From an uncultured Ruminococcus sp. (lineage in GTDB: Bacteria > Bacillota > Clostridia > Oscillospirales > Ruminococcaceae), in NCBI GenBank assembly GCA_946531975.1, contig CAMNAY010000131.1, positions 1-5,079 of the forward strand: a stretch of 5,079 nt of DNA, written 5' to 3'. The translations under genes were made by a program, and so were the position numbers. Below are positions 1 to 5,079 of the stretch, one piece after another; position 1 is the stretch's first letter; each line of letters starts with the position of its first letter. The notes beneath the pieces were generated by a model. That model was not told where the DNA came from. It worked only from the letters and a program-made list of their open reading frames with translations, and ran no database searches.

Positions 1-1651
1 CAGCCTGACGGTTGGATTTGACCACATCGTAATACACATACTGGTCGAAGTCGATGTTCTTTTTCTGGTTGCCCTTTTCGTCGAGAAGCGGGTTGCCTTC
101 GTCGTCGGTCAGATAGGTCACAATGTCCGCTTCGTCCACGATCATCATGGGAATCGGTTTGAAGGTCTGGTTATAATACTTAACCATCTGCGCAATTTCA
201 AAGCCAGCCGTAACAAGCAGAATCACACCGCCGAGTGCCGTCAGCCAACGTCCGTAACTTCCATTGAAGATTTCCGAGCGGGTTTGTGAAAGCTCGGCTT
301 TCATATTTTTTATAGCTGCTTCATTGCCTACCTCTGCTATTGCTTGTTCTTTTGTAAGCCCTTCTTCTGTCACCAATAAATCAATTTGCTCCTTCGTCTC
401 CGTTACATAAAGGTTGTACGTTCTTGCTTGGTCTTTAAATAATTTCTCGTCTACTTTGCTTAAATAAAACCAAGCACCCCTGCCGTTCGACTTGGATAAC
501 ATCATCGCACCGCCGATGATCGCACTAATACCAGCCACAGCGCCTGCATACGCGATCATGTTTCCCATGCCATCCCAGTCAAACGCACTGTCAAACCAGT
601 CTGTTTTGCCCATGTTCTTCTGCATTTTCGCCTGACTGGTCAGTGCCACGCCGCCGCGGAAGATCGCGCGATTGATGCCGCTGTAAACGGAGATGCTCTC
701 CGCATCCTTGAAGATCTCCTGCACATTCGGGAGCGTTTCTTTTGCCGCCTCCTCGGTTCCTGCACCGATGCGCAGCAGCGAATACAGCGACAGGAATTCC
801 AGTCCGGCGCGCTGTCCCTCAGAGAGCACCGCCGCAAAGGGCAGGAAGTTGTCTGCGTCCGCGCCGTAGTCCGTGCCGTCCTCCGGCATGAAGAACTCCA
901 GCAGCGTTTCGCCCCATTCGCCCTCATATTCCACGGTTTCGAGCAGAGTGTACAGCGTCGCCTTTAGAGAAAAATCCTCGAGGGTGTCCTGATAATGGTC
1001 TGCATCCGTTTCCTTGAGCGCATCGAAAAACGCATCAATGCGGGCAGCGTAATCCTCGTCGGATTCGTCCTCCGCCTGCACCAGTTCATTGCCTTCGAGG
1101 AAACTCTGATACCAGTACAGCTCCTGCTGCACGGAGTCATAGCCTGCCGCCAGCGCCGCAGCCGTATCTCCGAACTGCGACTGCAGCAGCGTTTTTGCTG
1201 CGGAAGGCGAGAGATTCTGTCCGCGCGCCTCAGGCACATACTCCTTGACCACATTCTTCATTTCCACGCCGGAAATTCTCGTGAGACGGTCAAGCCATGT
1301 GGTCTTTGTCGTATCTCCCGCAATGGCAAGTGCCTGCTCCAGCGCCAGGATGACCGGACCGGAGCTTTCCATCAGAATCTGTGTGATATCGGCGTGCTCT
1401 GCCTTGTCGGACATGTTCTCATACTGGTCGCCCAGTTCGCGGCTGGTCTCCTTGAGCAGCAGATCGCCGAGCGGCTTGCCGGTGTCGTTGGTGGCATATT
1501 CTCCGTTCGGGTCGCCGTCATAGAACTGATTGAGCAGATCATGCGCGAAATCGGCGCGCGCCTTGCCGGCGCTGCTGCCCTTTCCGTTATAGTTGTCGCG
1601 GTATTCCTTCAGCACGGGAATAAACGTATCCACAAATTCATTGATCTGCGC
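1..1651 (-). pseudogene. Downstream open fragment of the interrupted paralogue
   Basis: These 550 codons are open from just after the TAA (Ala-Gln-Ile-Asn-Glu-Phe) to the window edge. I found no good restart: the first in-frame ATG is at 1414 and has no purine-rich site before it, and nearer in-frame GTG codons also lack one. Without readthrough this part would be untranslated or would lack its export signal. It carries the helical region, two membrane helices and the start of the C-terminal domain. Long preservation of an open, homologous frame suggests the stop is recent or not real. Confidence 0.7.
296..478 (-). other. AT-rich patch encoding the loop between two membrane helices
   Basis: Bases 301-480 contain 67 G/C of 180 (about 37%). 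Comparable 120 bases at 1081-1200 contain 70 (about 58%). Codon use shifts with it: TTA, GTA, CAA, ATA and AAA cluster here, while the rest of the gene favours CTG, GTG and CAG. The encoded segment is charged and probably helical (LFKDQARTYNLYVTETKEQ, LTKEQAIAEVGNEAAIKN). An 8-base inverted repeat, TGCTTGGT/ACCAAGCA, lies at 425-432 and 469-476. The reading frame is kept throughout. Confidence 0.7.
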
Positions 1652-1654
1652 TTA
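1652..1654 (-). other. In-frame TAA stop interrupting a conserved coding frame
   Basis: The local reading is CAG GAA AAG TAA GCG CAG (Gln-Glu-Lys-stop-Ala-Gln). A 27-column ungapped alignment with the intact paralogue spans it, from Tyr113 (aligned to Tyr116) to Glu-Tyr-Arg (aligned to Glu-Tyr-Arg at 140-142). The stop faces Val124. A single base change from AAA, GAA or CAA would create it. Confidence 0.85.
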
Positions 1655-2014
1655 CTTTTCCTGAAGCAGCATTTTATAGTCATTGCAGCTGTAGCCGCCC
1701 TTCATGTTCATCACCGCCATATCGGTGATCGCGTCGCCGGCATCATCGGTTCGCCGGATGCCCATGACCGCAGCGACTTTATCACCGCTGTCCCAGAACG
1801 AGAGCTTGCCCGCGTTGAGGTCGCCGCCGACCGGCTCCCAGCCGTTGTCGGTCAGCCATTTCTTTGCGTCGCCTTCGGTCTTTCCGTAGGCAATAAACAC
1901 CTCGCTGACGTACTTGTCTGTGCTGTCTGCCGCTGCCTTGAATGCGCCCAGCGGCGATGCCGTCAGCGTTACAAGAGAGAGCAGCGCTGCGGTGAGTCTG
2001 TGTCTCAGTTTCAT
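1652..2014 (-). CDS. N-terminal open fragment of the interrupted paralogue: signal peptide plus small module
   Basis: This is the only part that would be made if the TAA is genuine: 120 residues with a signal peptide (MKLRHRLTAALLSLVTL start) and one module. The module runs from KYVSEVFIAYGKTEGDAKKW through GDLNAG to AITDMAVMNMKGGYS. An exported single-domain protein is conceivable. However, the fragment ends within a helix whose continuation is encoded immediately beyond the stop, which argues against a naturally short gene. The pattern (DLN-G in the middle, AITD-hydrophobic near the end) loosely recalls beta-prism domains of the MABP type; this is a weak, memory-based resemblance. Confidence 0.6.
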   Translation of the reverse strand: MKLRHRLTAALLSLVTLTASPLGAFKAAADSTDKYVSEVFIAYGKTEGDAKKWLTDNGWEPVGGDLNAGKLSFWDSGDKVAAVMGIRRTDDAGDAITDMAVMNMKGGYSCNDYKMLLQEK

Positions 2015-2071
2015 GAATGATTCCTCCTTTTAATTATGCTGTTTTCGTCTGATGCGGAAGCAGACATGCCG
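2015..2071 (-). other. Short intergenic spacer without terminator
   Basis: The spacer separates the two paralogues. It holds the ribosome binding site of the left gene and a weak dyad (GTCTG/CAGAC, 2047-2051 with 2061-2065, nine-base loop) that is not followed by a U-run. There is no convincing promoter: CATAAT near the binding site lacks a recognisable -35 partner. Read-through transcription from the upstream gene is the simplest interpretation. Confidence 0.6.
2023..2030 (-). promoter_or_regulatory. Ribosome binding site of the left paralogue
   Basis: AAAGGAGG on the minus strand, with eight bases between it and the ATG at 2014-2012. It is a near-perfect Shine-Dalgarno sequence and fixes the start of the interrupted gene. 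Confidence 0.9.
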
Positions 2072-4378
2072 TTATTTGATCCTCAGTCTGCCGAATACTG
2101 TCGATGCGCTGTAATAGCCTTCATCCGTCAGCTGTGCATTGGCACGGCTTGAGCTTGCACCGCGGTCAATATACATCCGCAGATATTCCTTTCCGGTAAT
2201 ATAAAACGATTGCCCCGGCACGACCTCAATGGGCTTTCCGGCATTCGCTGCCTTGCTGGCATACAGCATCAGCCAGCGGTCATGAATTCCCAGATAGGCG
2301 CCGAGATCTGCCTTTTTCTTTGCATTTACTTTCTTGTTCAGTATGTCGTAAGTGGTGACGGTCTTGGAAAGCGCCTGACTCCTGAGCTCATTGAACAGTT
2401 CGGACTCTTTGAGCGTTTCTGCCAGCAAATCGGTCTCATCAATATACCCCGCCTCATCATAGGCTTCATAATGCTTCTTCGGCGTTGTTACCAGCAGATC
2501 CGTGATCTGTTTCAGACATTCCGGCAGATTGCCTGCCACCGCGTCATACTGGATGCGGTAATTGCCGTTCATATTGGAGCGGGTATGATAGAGAATATCC
2601 GGCGCCGTGCTGTAATCCGTATACGGCAGTGATTCAAACACGCCGCACGCATCCATAATGAGATAGATGCAGAGCGCGAGGCTTACGACGAGGACGAGGA
2701 CATTGAGAACATAGAACGCGCAGAGCGCTGTTCCGAGCATCATGCTGGCAGCCGCACCGAGCGTGGAGATGCCGCCGAACATGGTCAGCGAGCCGAACAG
2801 TCCGGTCGCAATGAGCGATACACCGGCGCTCCAGAGCGAGCCGACGAACGCCTGCACGATCATCGCAACGCCCATGACCGACAGCGTCACAATATCCGCG
2901 ATCTTGATCGCCATGGTCAGCTTGGAGGATTCCTTTCTGAGCGGCGCGTTCTCGTCCTCCATAATCTGCTTGCCGCCGTTCTTAGCCTGGATCAAATCCT
3001 TTGTCTCTGCGACTTTTTTTGTATATACGGACGTATCCACGCCTGCCCAGAGATAGATCTTGCCATCGGAAAAGCCCGCTTCCTTCAGCTGCTTTGCGTT
3101 ATCGTCGAGGATCTCCTTCCGGTTCTCCGCATAGTCCTCCTGTGCAAAGAGTGTCCGGACAAGCCGGTCAAGACCGCAGGTTTCAAGCACGACACGCTGT
3201 GCGGCTGTCATGCCGTCCAGCAGCGGATACACCCTTTCCGGGAAGAGCGAGAGCTCCGGGTCATCCGCAAGCGACAGGAAATATTCCGCGAGCGTCTGCC
3301 GCTCACTCACGGTGACAGTGAGCTCTTCTTCCGTCTCCTCGTCAATCTCGCCGTTTTCATCCTCATAGAACGCGACCGAGTCATTGACGATCTCTTCGCC
3401 GGCTTCCTGATACACAATGCTGTCCATCAGCTCATACAGCTCCATGCTGCGGAGATACTCCGGAATTCTGCAGTTCGGGTACTTCTCCATCAGATCATCC
3501 ATCGTGCTGTCATCGTCAATGTCGTAGCCGAAGGTTTTTCCGTACCGGTCATAGAGCAGCTTCGCTGCGGTGTAGGTTTCCGCAAAAGACCGGATCTGCC
3601 GGATCAGCTCCTGTGCAGAATCCGCATACCAGCTGTTATACTGATTCTTCGCGGCGGAATCCGCTTTTTTATACATTTCATAGACCGGGCTTTTCTTTGC
3701 ACGGTCAACCCATGTTGTCCGGTTCTCATTCCAGTCTGCCGCCGCGACCGCCAGATAGCCAGTAATGCCAGCATAGACGATCGCATTGCCGCGCTGAATG
3801 AATTTCGCAAAGAAGCCCGCGTCGCCGTTGTTCAGCAGATATTGACCGAGCAGATTGTCAGTGTTTGTATGCGAGCGCGAATCCTCCACATAAAACGAAT
3901 TCAGCGAATCATATGCAATGAGCGCATAAGGGCTGCCCGCTGCCTTTTGTTTCCGGTATTCATTGACCAGAACCATGATCTGATTCGCCTGATCCGCAAA
4001 TTCGCCGACATATTTATCCAGATACTCCTGATAAGTCAGCTCTTCATAAGCGGATGACTTCATATCCAGCAGGGAAAGGTCCGTGACGGCTTCGTCCGGG
4101 TCCTCTGTCACCTTATAGCCGAGATAGGCTCCGAGTGCCGCGCCGGAACCTTCCTTCAGGTTTTCGGGGCAGAAATAATAGCCTTCTTCTTCGCACAGAG
4201 TTTTTGCCTGCTGTTCGGAAAAGCCGTAAAACATCTTCACATCGCTGACATACTGCGAAGCCAGACGCTGCTCCTGAATCTCCTCTGCTGCAACCTGCGT
4301 CCAGGGCTGATTGCACAGCAGAAGACTGGCAACCAGCGACAGGGATACGAAGCGCAAAAACAGCTTGAAACCCCTCAT
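2072..4378 (-). CDS. Secreted/membrane-inserted protein of an unrecognised family, intact paralogue of the left gene
   Basis: This is a complete 768-residue protein. Residues 1-31 form a signal peptide (Arg/Lys n-region, FVSLSLVASLLL core, likely signal peptidase I cut after VAA at 29-31). Cys22 follows LLL, which does not fit a lipobox. Residues 42-109 are a compact module (YVSDVKMFYG ... LGYKVTEDPDEAVTDLSLLDMK). A long, probably helical and acidic region follows, with TTWVDR around Trp223, a Glu/Asp-rich stretch at 339-352 and a QR-containing motif at 384-408. Residues 493-577 form a Gly/Ala/Leu-rich hydrophobic block, enough for three or four membrane helices. A C-terminal domain of about 190 residues contains DRWLMLY (700-706) and GKPIEVVPGQ. 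No catalytic motif was seen. It is the second gene of the operon, with a four-base overlap upstream and 57 bases before its paralogue. Membrane topology is uncertain, because the Lys-rich flank before the hydrophobic block would lie outside if the signal peptide is cleaved. Function is unknown. Confidence 0.9.
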   Translation of the reverse strand: MRGFKLFLRFVSLSLVASLLLCNQPWTQVAAEEIQEQRLASQYVSDVKMFYGFSEQQAKTLCEEEGYYFCPENLKEGSGAALGAYLGYKVTEDPDEAVTDLSLLDMKSSAYEELTYQEYLDKYVGEFADQANQIMVLVNEYRKQKAAGSPYALIAYDSLNSFYVEDSRSHTNTDNLLGQYLLNNGDAGFFAKFIQRGNAIVYAGITGYLAVAAADWNENRTTWVDRAKKSPVYEMYKKADSAAKNQYNSWYADSAQELIRQIRSFAETYTAAKLLYDRYGKTFGYDIDDDSTMDDLMEKYPNCRIPEYLRSMELYELMDSIVYQEAGEEIVNDSVAFYEDENGEIDEETEEELTVTVSERQTLAEYFLSLADDPELSLFPERVYPLLDGMTAAQRVVLETCGLDRLVRTLFAQEDYAENRKEILDDNAKQLKEAGFSDGKIYLWAGVDTSVYTKKVAETKDLIQAKNGGKQIMEDENAPLRKESSKLTMAIKIADIVTLSVMGVAMIVQAFVGSLWSAGVSLIATGLFGSLTMFGGISTLGAAASMMLGTALCAFYVLNVLVLVVSLALCIYLIMDACGVFESLPYTDYSTAPDILYHTRSNMNGNYRIQYDAVAGNLPECLKQITDLLVTTPKKHYEAYDEAGYIDETDLLAETLKESELFNELRSQALSKTVTTYDILNKKVNAKKKADLGAYLGIHDRWLMLYASKAANAGKPIEVVPGQSFYITGKEYLRMYIDRGASSSRANAQLTDEGYYSASTVFGRLRIK

Positions 4379-5079
4379 TCGGATTCTCCTTTCTTCTTTT
4401 TTCTGCGGAGCACCAGCGTCAGAAGCAGAATCACCGCTGTCAGTACAGAGCAGCCGATGATTGCGGCATGTCCCTGTGAAAAGACCGATGCGTGCAGCGC
4501 GGTGTCAACCTCTTTCTGATTGGTCAGCTCCAGGGTTCCGTTTTCACAGGTCAGATACTTCAGGTGTTCGCTGCTGAACAGATAATCTCCGTTTGTCAGC
4601 GTCTTTCCGCCGTCATCGCGTGACAGCCAGATATCCGAGCCGCCTGTCAGTCCGGAATCATAGAGGAAAGCAGATGCAGTCAGCACCAGATTGTTGTCGG
4701 AACGGCTTCCGTCATTCTCGCGGACGATCGTTTTGCCGCAGAGCTCCACTCTGGTGTTCTCATAAGCGTAGATGCCGCCGCCGGCGCTGCTGCTTGCATT
4801 GTTCGTCACGGTGCAGTCCTGCATATAGAGCGAATTTGCACGGTCTGTTTCCCATGCCCAGTCCGCGTCAAAGGAATCCACGCAGACCGCACCGCCCTTG
4901 CTTCCGGCGGAATTGGAGCGGAAGGTGCAGCCGATCAGCCAGCAGTAATTCTGTCTGGAGGAATCCTTTTCCGACACAGTCAGCACAGCGCCGCCGTTGC
5001 TGTCTGCGCTGTTGCGCTCAAACAGCACGGAATCGCAGCGGATCAGGCTCTGACCGGAACCGGCATTGCGGATTGCGCC
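4375..5079 (-). CDS. Pmp-like repeat surface protein with C-terminal membrane anchor (5' end outside window)
   Basis: The frame is open from the right edge (first codons GGC GCA ATC, Gly-Ala-Ile) and gives 234 residues before TGA. The apparent start at 5028 is an internal GTG: the 17 codons upstream continue the same repeat pattern, so the true start is off-window. Repeats resemble the GGA[I/V]...FxxN units of chlamydial polymorphic membrane proteins and related right-handed beta-helices: FERNSADSNGGAV, FRSNSAGSKGGAV and TNNASSSAGGGI, plus a GAIRN at the edge. A less repetitive domain follows. The protein ends in a hydrophobic helix (AAIIGCSVLTAVILLLTLVL) and the tail RRKKKKGESE, a classic stop-transfer signal that would leave the repeats outside and the tail in the cytoplasm. 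No LPxTG motif is visible. An adhesin or surface-scaffold role is inference from the fold. The stop overlaps the next gene's start. Confidence 0.85.
   Translation of the reverse strand, partial: GAIRNAGSGQSLIRCDSVLFERNSADSNGGAVLTVSEKDSSRQNYCWLIGCTFRSNSAGSKGGAVCVDSFDADWAWETDRANSLYMQDCTVTNNASSSAGGGIYAYENTRVELCGKTIVRENDGSRSDNNLVLTASAFLYDSGLTGGSDIWLSRDDGGKTLTNGDYLFSSEHLKYLTCENGTLELTNQKEVDTALHASVFSQGHAAIIGCSVLTAVILLLTLVLRRKKKKGESE
4386..4392 (-). promoter_or_regulatory. Ribosome binding site of the 768-residue gene
   Basis: On the minus strand AAAGGAG lies seven bases upstream of the ATG at 4378-4376, inside the last codons of the preceding gene. This supports the chosen start. Together with the ATGA overlap it suggests that translation of the two genes is coupled. 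Confidence 0.8.

Larger units (their letters stand above)
1..2014 (-). pseudogene. Second paralogue of the 768-residue family, interrupted by an in-frame TAA and cut by the window edge
   Basis: From the ATG at 2014 the frame runs 120 codons to TAA, then 550 further codons without another stop to the left edge, so at least 671 codons are present. Residue numbers here count the stop as 121. Residues 1-29 are a signal peptide (likely cut after AAA, 27-29). Residues 34-107 form the same N-terminal module as in the upstream gene. A helical acidic region follows, with TTWLDR (Trp240) and the QR-containing motif at 391-415. Predicted membrane helices lie at 486-507 and 590-611, separated by a charged 82-residue loop. 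The tyrosine-rich segment DFDQYVYYDV then begins the post-membrane domain, mirroring NYRIQYDAV in the paralogue. Key residues on both sides of the stop match the intact neighbour, so this is one gene. It may be a true pseudogene, a sequencing error or a readthrough gene. Function is unknown. Confidence 0.8.

Noticed and set aside
425..476. Inverted repeat TGCTTGGT/ACCAAGCA as ends of a mobile element
   Set aside because: It is only eight bases long with a 36-base spacer, has no target duplication, and lies wholly inside a maintained coding frame.
640..1254. Two minus-strand open frames in another frame within the left gene
   Set aside because: Their translations are Arg/Ser/Cys-rich. The overlapping frame, continuous with the paralogue, explains this stretch, including conserved TTWLDR and QR motifs.
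1652..1654. Selenocysteine or pyrrolysine style recoding at the interrupting stop
   Set aside because: The codon is TAA, not TGA or TAG, and the paralogue has Val at this column rather than a catalytic Cys or Lys.
995..2020. Long plus-strand open frame of 341 codons opposite the left gene
   Set aside because: It lies antisense to a frame with clear homology, a signal peptide and a strong ribosome binding site. Its translation is rich in Arg, Cys, His and Ile with no domain pattern, as expected for a mirror of a C/G-third-position gene.
2029..2040. CATAAT as a -10 promoter box before the left gene
   Set aside because: No TTGACA-like box lies at the proper distance. AT-rich bases next to a ribosome binding site are common.
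2047..2065. Dyad GTCTG/CAGAC between the paralogues as a terminator
   Set aside because: The stem is only five base pairs with a nine-base loop, and no T-run follows on either strand.
2210..3315. Several plus-strand open frames of 100-140 codons opposite the 768-residue gene
   Set aside because: They are antisense shadows without ribosome binding sites and of low-complexity composition. The minus-strand gene is supported by its paralogue.

Overview
All genes here lie on the minus strand and are read from right to left. They look like part of one operon for secreted or cell-surface proteins. The window suggests a Gram-positive gut-type Firmicute, perhaps Oscillospiraceae/Ruminococcaceae. The grounds are strong AGGAGG-type ribosome binding sites, mid-range GC with C/G-rich third positions, Gram-positive-style signal peptides, and a surface protein held by a C-terminal membrane helix with a lysine/arginine tail. 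This placement is inference; no rRNA or housekeeping gene is present to confirm it.

Layout in order of transcription: (1) 5079-4375, the C-terminal 234 residues of a Pmp-like repeat protein (predicted right-handed beta-helix) ending in a membrane anchor; its start is beyond the window. (2) 4378-2072, a complete 768-residue protein that overlaps gene 1 by four bases (ATGA). It has a signal peptide, a small N-terminal module, a long mostly helical region, a large hydrophobic block and a C-terminal domain. (3) After a 57-base gap, 2014-1, a second gene of the same family and architecture, cut off by the left edge. An in-frame TAA at 1654-1652 interrupts it after 120 codons, but the same frame stays open for 550 more codons to the edge. 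Homology to gene 2 runs straight through the stop without a gap, so it is best read as one gene broken by a nonsense mutation, a sequencing error or, less likely, a readthrough site.

The two paralogues share the N-terminal module, a TTW-(V/L)-DR motif, a QR-containing helical motif, a hydrophobic membrane block and a tyrosine-rich segment just after it. I do not recognise a named family with certainty. A working picture is a cell-envelope cluster in which a membrane-anchored beta-helical surface protein is co-translated with a tandemly duplicated family of exported, membrane-inserting proteins. A further anomaly is a roughly 180-base AT-rich patch (about 37% GC) in the left gene. It falls exactly between its two predicted membrane helices, where the paralogue has no comparable insert. 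No RNA genes, mobile elements, CRISPR arrays, promoters or convincing terminators were seen.
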